A stretch of 44,966 nt of DNA. Source: Alistipes sp. (GTDB lineage Bacteria > Bacteroidota > Bacteroidia > Bacteroidales > Rikenellaceae). The stretch covers positions 31,183 through 76,148 of the forward strand of contig JAJQCA010000062.1 of assembly GCA_021202985.1 (NCBI GenBank). The letters are read 5' to 3'. Below the pieces are notes generated by a model that had not been told where the DNA came from, made no database searches, and saw nothing but the letters and a program-made list of their open reading frames with translations. The position numbers were made by a program, and so were the translations under genes. This document shows positions 25,710 to 34,012 of the stretch, one piece after another (the stretch's first letter is position 1; each line of letters begins with the position of its first letter).

Positions 25710-27125
25710 TTATTCATTCCCGCGTCCTTTTATATTACCGTTTGTGTCTATATTAAATAATTTATCACCCGTATACGCCCCGGCAAACCCGTTGCGGAAG
25801 CCGAAGGCCCGGTCGAATACGAAATCCGTAAGCATCCGCCCGTCCCTGCCCACGTAACCCCACCGGCCGCCGGAGCGGACCGCCGCAAATCCGCAGTGCA
25901 TATTTCCGGCCGCCTCGAAACGGGCCTCAACAGCAAACTTTCCACGCAGGTCGGTAAAGCCCCAGAGCCCGTCCACACAGACTGCCGCAAGCCCTTCATA
26001 GACCGGTTTGATATCCTGGTATGCGATATTCCCGAGAAGGTAACCGCCCTCAACCGACAAAAGTTTACGCATCCCGCAAACGGTGACCAGCGCCGCACCC
26101 TCCCGGAATTCGCATGCCTCGTCGAATACCGCGTCCAGCAGGACATCGCCGCCCTCCACGGATTCAGGCACTGTATACCCGAAATAGTGACCGCTGCCGA
26201 ACACGACCGCGTCCTCGCGGAGGGCGGGAGGGTCCGTAGCCCGGGCGAAAACATCTGCTATACCCTCCAACCGGGGATGCGGACTGCGGAGGAGAAGCGC
26301 AAGGCGGTAGTGGGCGAAGTCTCCCTCGCGGGCTAGGACGGCGTTGACCTCGCCGTAAGCCGGGCAATTTCCCGCCAGGATTCCGGCCGGGTTAAGCAGC
26401 AGCAGGTCCGAGCGGTTAAAACGCCGGTACAGCGAAGGGTCCGCGGACAACGCTCGCAGGCTTACCGAGACCAGTGCGAGGGGATAGTCGTCGATAAATT
26501 TCCCGTAGGCGGACTCGTCACGGCCCGGATGCTGGTAACCGGGAGTACCGACCTCCGTGTGAGTGGTAGCGGGATTGTGAGGAAAGTAAAGGCCGTCGAA
26601 ATCTATCAGGGACATGCTTCCGTCCGGAGCCACGATTATATTCTCCGGTTTAATATCCCCGTGCGCCCACTCCCGCCGGAGGAGCTGGCATGCCAACCGG
26701 TCGAAACAGTCGGAAAGCAGGGTGAGCCGCGGGCGGTCGCCCTCCCGGCACGCACGCCGTATTTCCGTATCGAGCGTCAACCCGCCGGCCCACCCGGCGC
26801 ATACCACGTCGTAATATGCGCCTTTGCCGAAATGGTCGAACACGTAGAGTTCATCCTCCAGAAGCCGTATATCCGGAAAAAGTGCATCGCCGCTGGCGGC
26901 AATATAGTCGTAAACGGCGCGCAGGTCGTTGCGGGGACGGATATAACATTTCAGCATCAGCTTCCGGCCGGCGCAGATCACGCCGAACACACAGGCATGG
27001 TTACCGGTACGTATACGGACTTCCCCGTAAACGTCCCTCTCGGCGACGAACTCCCCGAGGGTACGGGTGAGTCCCGCCGGGTCGGAGACGGTTCCCACAT
27101 ATTGGCTGATTGTAGGTAGATGCAC
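25710..27125 (-). CDS. Ser/Thr protein kinase-like protein with WG repeats
   Basis: A 471-residue protein and the first gene of the kinase/vWA unit. The kinase-like domain (about 30-260) keeps the catalytic set: Lys59 in LMLKCY, HGDIKPEN at 155-162 and the metal-binding Asp175 in LIDFDG, followed by TEVGTPGYQHPG resembling an activation segment and APE region. The C-terminal part (about 310-471) has WG-type repeats (GLWGFTDLRGKFAVE, GRWGYVGRDGRMLTDF). No membrane helix is predicted, so it is cytoplasmic. It probably phosphorylates a partner within the module, such as the vWA protein or the paralogous pseudokinase; this is inference from gene order. It reads DFD, not DFG. Confidence 0.88.
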   Translation of the reverse strand: MHLPTISQYVGTVSDPAGLTRTLGEFVAERDVYGEVRIRTGNHACVFGVICAGRKLMLKCYIRPRNDLRAVYDYIAASGDALFPDIRLLEDELYVFDHFGKGAYYDVVCAGWAGGLTLDTEIRRACREGDRPRLTLLSDCFDRLACQLLRREWAHGDIKPENIIVAPDGSMSLIDFDGLYFPHNPATTHTEVGTPGYQHPGRDESAYGKFIDDYPLALVSVSLRALSADPSLYRRFNRSDLLLLNPAGILAGNCPAYGEVNAVLAREGDFAHYRLALLLRSPHPRLEGIADVFARATDPPALREDAVVFGSGHYFGYTVPESVEGGDVLLDAVFDEACEFREGAALVTVCGMRKLLSVEGGYLLGNIAYQDIKPVYEGLAAVCVDGLWGFTDLRGKFAVEARFEAAGNMHCGFAAVRSGGRWGYVGRDGRMLTDFVFDRAFGFRNGFAGAYTGDKLFNIDTNGNIKGRGNE

Positions 27126-27259
27126 CGCACATGATTTTTAAATGGAGTGCAAATTAAAGCAAAAAAGCACCTTTGCCCGCAACCGTTTCCGATATATTTA
27201 CGGCCGGACGGAATATTTTTCCCGGCCGGGCAGCTAATAAGGGCGTATGTCGATAGAAG

Positions 27260-28507
27260 TTAACGGATAATGCCGTGCCGTGACCGCACCGGGTCGGCGA
27301 TAAGGGAGAGCCCGCTGTTCCGGATACGTATGTTGAGCAGTTCGCCATCCCGGAAGACCGTGAGCACGTATTCGATATACGGTTTCTGCAAAAGCCCGTC
27401 GAAATACCCTATCGTACCCTCGTCGATGTGAACGCCGTTAATGTGGGTTATCACGTCGCCGATAAGAAGCCCGGCCCTCTCGGCCGCCCCCCGTACATCC
27501 ATCGACATTACGACGAACCCCAGCCCGAGATCCCTCCGGTCGATATAATGGAAACCGGCCACCCGCTCCCGGAACTCCTTCCCGAACGTGCCTCCCGGCC
27601 TTATGTAGAGCCGCTTGCCGGCTATGTCGAGGATGTGGTCGAACTGCTCCAGAACGAGGTTGCCCGCAATACCGTCGAATTCGTCCATAACGCTTACACC
27701 GTCCGTATTGAGCGAGTAGTCGACCAGCGGCATACGCACCTCGTAACCCCCTATGATAATGGCTGACGCCCGGAACAGGAACTGGCGCGACTCGCCCCCT
27801 ATGCCGGCCTCGCCGGTATACTGCTCGATTTTTTCGGTTATCTTTCGGTCCAGCCCCCACGCGGCGACGGTCGGAGTGTTCACCGACAGCATACCACCCG
27901 AGCCGGTATCGTAAACGAACCGGCCCTCGAACAGTTCGGAGTTTTGCAACCTGAGTTTAAGCGGGATAAGTATAAGGCCCGTGGGATGGATCTCTATAGG
28001 TATCCCGGCGTAACCCTCCGGGGGCAAAGCGGACCGGGGTAGCAGACGCATATAGGAACCGGAGTAATTTATTTCGAACGGATGGTCGCGTATCATCTCC
28101 GTGCCCACTATCCCGGCGGGCTTTTGGCCGAGTATCTTTTTGAGGTCCAAAAGTGGCGACAAGGTCGAGGTCAGCTTTACGAAGCCGTTGTCCGCCGTCA
28201 CGGTATCGAGTACGACCGGGAGGGTAACGATATTCTGGCCCGCACCGCGGAACCGGCGGTAGGTCCTCCTTTCGAATGTGTAGCCCGCAAATTCCGTACT
28301 ATCCGGGTACAGGTTCACCGCCCCGGAATCGAAAACCCATTTCCCCGGGACGGTATCGTTGAATACCATATCGATATAGAGATGGCGGTCGAAATACTCG
28401 AACGGGAAAGCGCCTTCGGGCAGACGGGCTGCCACGGAGTCGGGCCGGGCCGTAACGCCGGCCGAAACCGTCAGCGCGAGCGACAGTATAAAAGGCAGTT
28501 TACCCAT
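27260..28507 (-). CDS. exported aspartyl protease with PDZ domain
   Basis: A 415-residue protein with a signal peptide (MGKLPFILSLALTVSAGVTA). Two retropepsin/pepsin-like halves follow, with active-site motifs FDSGA (Asp60) and YDTGSGG (near 205), then a C-terminal PDZ domain (about 325-400, VVMSMDVRGAAERAGLLIGD). This architecture is common in Bacteroidota as an aspartyl protease family protein located in the periplasm or surface. The first motif has DSG instead of DTG, which is still compatible with catalysis. An alternative ATG three codons upstream (28516) is equally possible. It is separated from the kinase unit by 134 bases and is probably an independent gene. Confidence 0.85.
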   Translation of the reverse strand: MGKLPFILSLALTVSAGVTARPDSVAARLPEGAFPFEYFDRHLYIDMVFNDTVPGKWVFDSGAVNLYPDSTEFAGYTFERRTYRRFRGAGQNIVTLPVVLDTVTADNGFVKLTSTLSPLLDLKKILGQKPAGIVGTEMIRDHPFEINYSGSYMRLLPRSALPPEGYAGIPIEIHPTGLILIPLKLRLQNSELFEGRFVYDTGSGGMLSVNTPTVAAWGLDRKITEKIEQYTGEAGIGGESRQFLFRASAIIIGGYEVRMPLVDYSLNTDGVSVMDEFDGIAGNLVLEQFDHILDIAGKRLYIRPGGTFGKEFRERVAGFHYIDRRDLGLGFVVMSMDVRGAAERAGLLIGDVITHINGVHIDEGTIGYFDGLLQKPYIEYVLTVFRDGELLNIRIRNSGLSLIADPVRSRHGIIR

Positions 28508-28544
28508 CGGCAACAAGGTTAGTCGTAATGGCAGGATAGCCTAA

Positions 28545-28598
28545 TATAGCAAAAATAACGGACGGGGCAAAGGTCCCAATGACCTTTATCCCGTCCGT
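28545..28598 (-). terminator. terminator of the aromatic amino acid operon
   Basis: A long stem formed by ACGGACGGG/CCCGTCCGT and, inside it, AAAGGTC/GACCTTT around a 5-base loop. On the minus strand it is followed by TTATTTTTGC. It lies about 320 bases past the last aromatic gene; the stretch 28599-28917 between them holds nothing else that I recognise. Confidence 0.7.
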
Positions 28599-28917
28599 CG
28601 TTCTATCCTCCGCACGTGGGTGTGGTGAGAATCCTGAATGCACTTTCTCCAGTCAGCCTGCTGACGGACCGGCCTTTACGGCACCGCCGGAATAAGAGTC
28701 CCCGCTACGGGCTCCCCGGGTCGGAAGGATGCGAAAAAATTACGACCCGTCATCGTGCTGCCGGGCCTGGAGAGAAGCCGGTGCCACCGGGCCGGTCGCA
28801 ACCTCCGAACAGCCGGAGGAATAATCCCCGGACCGGTGTTACCACCGGGACGAGCCTTAAGACGCGCCCCGGCCGGTAAAACCACCTGACCCGGCCACGG
28901 AGCCTTAACCCGGCGGT

Positions 28918-29988
28918 TTAACTGTTCATCACCTTGTTCTGGCGGTTTATACTCTCGATATGGATAGCCTCGAGGACCGTTTTGAGGAAATCTTCGCTGA
29001 GGTCGAGTTTCTGCGCCTGCGCTACGACTTTCTCCACGATACTCGTCCACCGGCCACCCTGGAGGATTGCCACGTTGTTATCCCTCTTTACCCGGCCGAT
29101 TTGTTCGGCCACCTTCATCCGGCGGCTGAGAAGGTCGAACACCTCGGAGTCGATCTGGTCTATCTCGCTCCGGAAAACCGAGAGTGCCTTGGCGAACTCC
29201 GGGTCGTCCGTCGAGTCGGCACGCCAGCGGATACCTTTGACCAATTCCTCCAGCCCGTCGGGGGTTACCTGCTGGGCGGCGTCGCTTAGGGCTTTGTCAG
29301 GGCATATATGGCTCTCTATAATAAGCCCGTCGTAACGCATGTCGGCCGCGGCCTGCGATACCTCCTGAAGGTACTGGCGCGTGCCGCAGATATGCGAAGG
29401 GTCGCATATCATCGCCATTTCCGGGAACCGGCTGCGCATTTCCAGCACAAGGTGCCACATCGGGGCGTTACGGTATTTGCTGTGGCCGAAATAGGAGAAT
29501 CCGCGGTGTATAAGCCCTATATTCTTTATATCCACCCCTACGTTTTCGAGCCTCGCGATGGCACCGGCCCAGAGTGCCAGGTCGGGGTTCATCGGATTTT
29601 TGATGAGCACCACGATATCTTTGTTGCCGCGCAGGGCGTCGGCGATATCCTGTATGGCGAAGGGGCTTACCGTGGTCCGCGCCCCAATCCACAGCACGTC
29701 GACTCCGAATTCGAGCGCGCTCTCCACATGTTTGGACGTCGCAACCTCCACCGCAATGGGCAGCCCGGTTTCGGCCTTTGCCGCCGACATCCACGCAAGG
29801 CCCTTCAGGCCCACCCCCTCGAAACTTCCGGGGTTGGTGCGCGGCTTCCAGACGCCTGCCCGCAGTACGTCCACCAGCCCCGTGGCGGCCAGCCGGCGGC
29901 AGGTTTCGAGCGTTTGCTCCTCGGTTTCGGCGCTGCACGGGCCGGATATTATAAAAGGTTTCCTGGAATCCAGTTCGAAATTTCCCAT
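28918..29988 (-). CDS. bifunctional DAHP synthase / chorismate mutase
   Basis: A 356-residue fusion. Residues 1-260 are a DAHP synthase of the KDO8P-synthase-like type I-beta kind (ISGPCSAE near 14-21, AGVWKPRTNPGSF near 44-56, CDPSHICGTR near 196-205), which joins phosphoenolpyruvate and erythrose 4-phosphate at the entry to the shikimate pathway. Residues 270-356 form an AroQ-type chorismate mutase (RSEIDQIDSEVFDLLSRRM), which converts chorismate to prephenate. The fusion therefore covers the first step and the branch step to Phe and Tyr. It is the last gene of the operon, 10 bases after tyrA. The same fusion is common in Bacteroidota. Confidence 0.95.
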   Translation of the reverse strand: MGNFELDSRKPFIISGPCSAETEEQTLETCRRLAATGLVDVLRAGVWKPRTNPGSFEGVGLKGLAWMSAAKAETGLPIAVEVATSKHVESALEFGVDVLWIGARTTVSPFAIQDIADALRGNKDIVVLIKNPMNPDLALWAGAIARLENVGVDIKNIGLIHRGFSYFGHSKYRNAPMWHLVLEMRSRFPEMAMICDPSHICGTRQYLQEVSQAAADMRYDGLIIESHICPDKALSDAAQQVTPDGLEELVKGIRWRADSTDDPEFAKALSVFRSEIDQIDSEVFDLLSRRMKVAEQIGRVKRDNNVAILQGGRWTSIVEKVVAQAQKLDLSEDFLKTVLEAIHIESINRQNKVMNS

Positions 29989-29998
29989 CGTATCTGAT

Positions 29999-30853
29999 TT
30001 AAACCGTTGTTTTTTCTATTATCTTTTTAATCGAGTTAGCCTTTTCTATCGCCGCTCCGAGCCCATTGCGGTCGTCCCTTTCGAGCATTTTGCGGATAAT
30101 GTTGAGCTGGTGTATATGCTCCCTGAGCACGTCGAGCACGTTGTATTTGTTCTGCAACAGGATGGGCACCCACGTCTGCGGCGAACTCTTAGCAAGCCTG
30201 ACCGTGCTCTCGAAACCACCGCCCGCAAGGTCGAAGATATGCTCTTCCTCCCGTTCCTTCTCCAGCACGGTGAGCGCAAGGGCGAAGGAAGTTATATGGG
30301 AAATATGCGAGACATAGGCCGAGTGGAGGTCCTGCTCCTCGGACGACATGTAAGAAAGCGGCATGCCGATCTTGTCATACATCCCCTCCACGAGCCGCAG
30401 GGCGTCCCCGTCGCTCGACTCGCTGTCGCATATAACCACCGTGCGGCCTTTGAAGGCCCCGCGCACGGCCGCCTCCGGACCGCTGTACTCGGTACCCCAC
30501 ATCGGGTGGGTGGCCACGAACCGACCGCGGTTGGGATGACACCTTATCACCTCATACAACTCTCCCTTTATGGAGCCGGTGTCGATCACCACCTGGTCCG
30601 GGCGTACATTGTTGAGTATCTTCACGGCTATCAGCGGGATGGAGTCTACCGGGGTGGCGATAACAACAAGCCCGGCACCGGCCACCGCCTCCTCCATGTC
30701 CGCCACTTCGTCCACAAGCCCGAGTTCGAGGGCCTTACGGGCGTTTTCGGGATTGCGGTCAACCCCGGTTATCTTCGCACAGAGTCCGTTGTCGCGCAGG
30801 CTCAATGCGAACGAACCTCCGATAAGGCCTGTACCTATAATTGCAACTTTCAT
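29999..30853 (-). CDS. tyrA: prephenate dehydrogenase
   Basis: A 284-residue NAD(P)-dependent oxidoreductase that oxidatively decarboxylates prephenate to 4-hydroxyphenylpyruvate in tyrosine synthesis. The N-terminal Rossmann motif IGTGLIGGS lies at about 6-14, followed by the conserved VIDTGSIKG and ATHPMWGTEYSG segments of the family and a helical C-terminal dimer domain. No ACT regulatory domain is fused. It sits between the aminotransferase gene (199-base gap, with no gene in the gap) and the DAHP synthase/chorismate mutase gene (10 bases). Confidence 0.95.
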   Translation of the reverse strand: MKVAIIGTGLIGGSFALSLRDNGLCAKITGVDRNPENARKALELGLVDEVADMEEAVAGAGLVVIATPVDSIPLIAVKILNNVRPDQVVIDTGSIKGELYEVIRCHPNRGRFVATHPMWGTEYSGPEAAVRGAFKGRTVVICDSESSDGDALRLVEGMYDKIGMPLSYMSSEEQDLHSAYVSHISHITSFALALTVLEKEREEEHIFDLAGGGFESTVRLAKSSPQTWVPILLQNKYNVLDVLREHIHQLNIIRKMLERDDRNGLGAAIEKANSIKKIIEKTTV

Positions 30854-31052
30854 TTTTACCTTTCTTTCCGGGCCAGCGTAGGCCCGTTGTTTACCGAATA
30901 CTCACGCCGGCACGTACCGGTCACGTGAGGGTTACCTGTTTGCCGGCCTGTCAAAACCACCACGGCATTCCGCTATGGCCATGTTTGCGGCGAGATTACC
31001 GGACCAGCCCGGCGTCTGCCGCCCTTCGGGGTATTGAAGTGCATTCGCCATA

Positions 31053-32225
31053 TCAGCCCTTTATTTTCGCCAGCGCCCGGCGGAGGGTGTCCTCGTCGGC
31101 GCAGAGGCTTATCCGGACGTATTCGGTCCCGCCGCTGCCGAATATGCCGCCGGGGGTTATAAATACGCCCTTGTCATACAGCACCGCGTCCGAGAAGGAG
31201 TAGCAGTCCCCGTCATACCCTTCCGGCAGGCGCCCCCACAGGAACAATCCCGCCTGACCTTCGCGGCACCGGCATCCCAGCGCATCCATAATTTCCAACC
31301 CCAGCCTTTCCCGCGAGCGGTAGAGCGCGTTAAGGTCCCGGTACCACCCGTCGTCCAGCGCCAGCGCCCGAGCCGCTGCGGCCTGCATCGGCAGGAACAT
31401 CCCCGAGTCCATATTGCTCTTGAAGCGGATGACCTCGCTTATCCTCTCGGAGGCGCCTACCATCACGCCCACCCTCCAACCGGCCATGTTATGGCTTTTG
31501 CTCAGGGAGTTGAGTTCGACGGCGACTTCCATCGCCCCGTCCACCTCCATCAGGCTGCGGGGCCTGTCGTTGCGGATAAAACTGTACGGGTTGTCGTGGA
31601 CGAGCAGTATGCCGTTGCGGCGGGAGAAAGCCACCAGTTCTTCGAAAAGCCCCTCGGGGGCCTGCGCTCCCGTGGGCATATGGGGGTAGTTGAGAATCAT
31701 TATCTTCACCCGGTCGAGGCCCTGCCGTCCGAGTGCTTCCAGGTCGGGAGCGTACCCGGTTTCCTCCGTCAGTTCGTAATCGCGCAGGCGACCGCCCGCA
31801 ATCTTCACTGCGGACCGGTAGGTCGGGTAACCCGGGTTGGGGACCAGTACCTCGTCGCCGTCGTTCAGGTAGGTCATACAAATGTGCATAAGCCCCTCTT
31901 TGGAGCCGATAAGCGGCATTACCTGGCTTTCGGCGTCGAGCCGCACGCCGTACCGTTCGCCGTACCAGCGCGAAAAAGCGTCGCGCAGCACCTTGGCGCC
32001 GCGGTAGGGCTGGTAAGCATGCGTATCGGGCCGGGCTGCCCCCTGCGCCAGTTCACCGACCACCGAAGGGTGAGGCGGTAGGTCGGGGCTTCCCACCCCC
32101 AGACCTATCACTTCGCGCCCGTCCCGGCGCATCCGGTCTATCTCGGCCAGTTTGGTCGAGAACCAGTATTCCCCTATCCCGTCGAGCCTTGCGGCCACTT
32201 CCATATTTAGTGTTTCCCTTTCCAT
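31053..32225 (-). CDS. pyridoxal phosphate-dependent aminotransferase (class I/II), aromatic pathway
   Basis: A 390-residue fold-type I aminotransferase. Conserved elements are GVGSPDLPPHP near the N-terminus, NPGYPTY, ILNYPHMPTGA and the PLP-lysine region NSLSKSHNMAGWRVG. Annotation pipelines usually place such proteins with LL-diaminopimelate or aspartate aminotransferases. Its location between pheA (4 bases upstream) and tyrA makes transamination of phenylpyruvate and 4-hydroxyphenylpyruvate to Phe and Tyr the likeliest role, which is inference from context. An alternative start seven codons in (Met8) cannot be excluded. Confidence 0.9.
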   Translation of the reverse strand: MERETLNMEVAARLDGIGEYWFSTKLAEIDRMRRDGREVIGLGVGSPDLPPHPSVVGELAQGAARPDTHAYQPYRGAKVLRDAFSRWYGERYGVRLDAESQVMPLIGSKEGLMHICMTYLNDGDEVLVPNPGYPTYRSAVKIAGGRLRDYELTEETGYAPDLEALGRQGLDRVKIMILNYPHMPTGAQAPEGLFEELVAFSRRNGILLVHDNPYSFIRNDRPRSLMEVDGAMEVAVELNSLSKSHNMAGWRVGVMVGASERISEVIRFKSNMDSGMFLPMQAAAARALALDDGWYRDLNALYRSRERLGLEIMDALGCRCREGQAGLFLWGRLPEGYDGDCYSFSDAVLYDKGVFITPGGIFGSGGTEYVRISLCADEDTLRRALAKIKG

Positions 32226-32229
32226 AGTC

Positions 32230-33060
32230 CTACTGTATTATCCCCGTATTGTTACCCCGTTTATATACCCCGTAGACGTGCAGCTCCTTCGCCGTGACCT
32301 GGAGTTTGTCCAGTGTGCGGATATAATCGTCGAGGCATTCGAACTCCATATCCACATGGAACAGGTAGTGCCACGGCTCCTCGGGAATGGGGTACGACTG
32401 GAGTTTTGTCATATTAATGGTCGAATCCTCCATCTGGCGCAGAACTCCCATCAGCGAACCGTGCCTGTGGTCGGTTTTGAAATAGAGCGACGCCTTGTCG
32501 GCCGCCGGGTCTATATAATGGTCGTGCCGCTTGAGTATCATAAACCGGGTGTAGTTGTGCCTTATACTGTTGATTGCCGGCGCGATAATCTCCAGCCCGA
32601 ACAGCTCCGCGGCCAGACGCCCGGCGATACCCGCTGTGCGCTCCAGCCGACGTTCGGCTATATGGCGGGCGCTAAGGGCTGTGTCCTCGGTTTCGACGAG
32701 TTTCCACCGGTGCCGGTCGAGGAAGTCGACACATTGCAGCAGAGCCATCGGATGGGAATGCACCTCCTCGATATCCTCCAGACGGGTACCGGGCAGGGCC
32801 ATAAGGTTCTGCTCAATTCGCAGGTAGGCCTCCCCGGCCACCTGCAAACGACTGTTTTGCAGGATACTGTAATTTGATATAATGCTCCCGGCGATGGAGT
32901 TCTCGATAGCCATAACCCCGAAATCGGACTTGCCGCTCTCCACCTCGTGGGCCACCTGCCGGAAGGTAGCGCACGGCACCACCGTTATCCCGCCGCCGAA
33001 ATACTCCCTTGCGACTATCTCATGGAAACAACCCTCGTATCCCTGTATCGCTACTCTCAT
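32230..33060 (-). CDS. pheA: prephenate dehydratase
   Basis: A 276-residue monofunctional prephenate dehydratase that makes phenylpyruvate for phenylalanine synthesis. The catalytic domain (1-185) has the substrate-site elements GVMAIENSIAGS and YTRFMIL with the essential Thr-Arg-Phe. The C-terminal ACT domain (about 195-270) normally binds Phe for feedback control, but the usual ESRP-type motif reads QSYP and the GAL(V)-type motif reads GSLMG, so allosteric response may differ. It is the first structural gene of the operon, 83 bases after the stop of an aromatic-rich leader peptide, and is probably controlled by transcription attenuation. Confidence 0.96.
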   Translation of the reverse strand: MRVAIQGYEGCFHEIVAREYFGGGITVVPCATFRQVAHEVESGKSDFGVMAIENSIAGSIISNYSILQNSRLQVAGEAYLRIEQNLMALPGTRLEDIEEVHSHPMALLQCVDFLDRHRWKLVETEDTALSARHIAERRLERTAGIAGRLAAELFGLEIIAPAINSIRHNYTRFMILKRHDHYIDPAADKASLYFKTDHRHGSLMGVLRQMEDSTINMTKLQSYPIPEEPWHYLFHVDMEFECLDDYIRTLDKLQVTAKELHVYGVYKRGNNTGIIQ

Positions 33061-33084
33061 TGCTCTGGAAATTTTCCTTTTAAC

Positions 33085-33114
33085 AAAAAATCCGGCCCTT
33101 TTCAGGACCGGATT
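33085..33114 (-). terminator. attenuator terminator in pheA leader
   Basis: An 11-bp stem (AATCCGGTCCT with AGGGCCGGATT, one G-T pair), a GAAA loop and a run of T on the minus strand, 25 bases before pheA. Its upstream arm contains TCCGGTCC, which is exactly complementary to GGACCGGA at 33160-33167 inside the leader peptide gene, giving an alternative antiterminator. Confidence 0.9.
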
Positions 33115-33143
33115 CGTATTTTATGCTTGGATTCTACCTTCAA

Positions 33144-33224
33144 TTATGCACATACGCCGTCCGGTCCGCTTTTGCTAAAGCCGAAATAAAAATAATAAGC
33201 GTAAAACGGCGAATACTTACTCAT
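33144..33224 (-). CDS. Phe/Tyr-rich leader peptide of the aromatic operon
   Basis: A 26-codon ORF (ATG 33224, TAA 33146-33144) encoding MSKYSPFYAYYFYFGF followed by ten further residues. Codons 7-16 contain four Phe and four Tyr among ten, a composition that only makes sense as an amino acid sensor. If charged tRNA-Phe or tRNA-Tyr is scarce, a ribosome stalls on this run and leaves GGACCGGA (codons 20-22) free to pair with TCCGGTCC of the terminator, so transcription reads into pheA. A ribosome reaching the stop codon would cover that segment and allow the terminator to form. The ORF is too short for routine gene calling. The mechanism follows classical attenuation; the pairing is visible in the sequence, the regulation is inferred. 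Confidence 0.88.
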   Translation of the reverse strand: MSKYSPFYAYYFYFGFSKSGPDGVCA

Positions 33225-33278
33225 GGTATCGGTTGTGCTTTATTGTGTTTTACGGCCGACCTGGGGCCTTTATGGGGA

Positions 33279-33286
33279 CAAAAGTA
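33279..33286 (-). promoter_or_regulatory. -7 promoter box of the aromatic operon
   Basis: On the minus strand this reads TACTTTTG, an exact match to TAnnTTTG. It places the transcription start at about 33272, giving a leader of about 48 bases before the leader-peptide ATG. The -33 element is weak (only TGTG-like at the right spacing). Confidence 0.55.
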
Positions 33287-33605
33287 AATAAAAATTGTTA
33301 AGTCCCGCACATTTTTTAATTTTTTTAAACAAACTTAATATTTAACCCTATGCGGCCCTGCACGGCCGGTGACCGGAAGGTTAGGGTTTCGTACAAATGC
33401 CATGCCCCCCTGCCGAGCGCAGAAACCGGCAGTTCACCCGGGCCGGCGGGTCGCCGGCCCGGAAATTAACCCGGAACAGTCACAATTCCAACCGGTAGGC
33501 TCCCGGGCGGGACATTTTAAGGTGTTTATGGCCTGTTTTCTGCATTACGGAGTGAAGAAAAGGAAAATAAAATCCATTTTGTATTGTATTACAAAAGTTT
33601 TTGCT
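33287..33605. other. intergenic region between divergent operons
   Basis: AT-rich next to the aromatic operon promoter (A and T runs at 33310-33350), then GC-rich with no supported gene from about 33360 to 33530, then AT-rich leading into the cold-shock gene promoter. No hairpin or ORF of note was seen. Confidence 0.5.
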
Positions 33606-33613
33606 TTCCTTTG
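33584..33613 (+). promoter_or_regulatory. candidate promoter of the cold-shock gene
   Basis: TTG at 33584-33586 is followed after 19 bases by TTCCTTTG at 33606-33613, one mismatch from the Bacteroidota -7 box. The implied 5' leader is only about 20 bases, unlike the long leaders of enterobacterial cspA. Confidence 0.35.
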
Positions 33614-33639
33614 CTGATATTTATTTTAATCATTTTCAT

Positions 33640-33840
33640 ATGAAAGGTACAGTAAAATGGTTTGATTCTGCCAAAGGTTACGGCTTTATCACAACCGAAG
33701 AGGGTAATGACATTTTCGTTCATTACACCGGCATCAACAAAGAAGGCTTCCGCGGTCTCGAAGAAGGACAGAACGTTTCATTCGACGTTTCGGAAGGCAA
33801 GAAAGGCGAACAGGCCGTTAACGTAGACGTTACAGCGTAA
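33640..33840 (+). CDS. cold-shock domain protein
   Basis: A 66-residue single cold-shock domain that binds single-stranded RNA and DNA and acts as an RNA chaperone. The RNA-binding motifs are complete: KGYGFIT (RNP1) and DIFVHY (RNP2), with the usual MKGTVKWFDSAKGYG start. An in-frame ATG upstream (33601) would add 13 residues unlike the family and was rejected. A strong terminator follows at 33917, so the gene is a monocistronic unit. Acidic and compact, it matches the CspA/CspC group in length. Confidence 0.96.
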   Translation: MKGTVKWFDSAKGYGFITTEEGNDIFVHYTGINKEGFRGLEEGQNVSFDVSEGKKGEQAVNVDVTA

Positions 33841-33916
33841 GTTTCGCAGGTCTTAACCGGTAGAATCAAATTGAACAAACATATATAAGTTCCGTTTATT
33901 TTACTTCAAGACGTAA

Positions 33917-33949
33917 GGCGGCACCCCTCGGGATGCCGCCTGTTTTTTG
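33917..33949 (+). terminator. intrinsic terminator of the cold-shock gene
   Basis: GGCGGCA/TGCCGCC with an inner CCC/GGG pair, followed by TGTTTTTTG. It is a strong rho-independent terminator 77 bases after the stop codon. Confidence 0.85.
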
Positions 33950-34012
33950 TATATTTAGGTATTGATATATAAGCATGCGCATCGGCATAAGCAATGTTAG
34001 CGGGCCCGGCTC

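Noticed and set aside
29558-30928. 456-codon plus-strand frame opposite tyrA and DAHP synthase
   Set aside because: It is antisense to two well-supported genes and has no family features. GC-rich codon usage often leaves long shadow frames.
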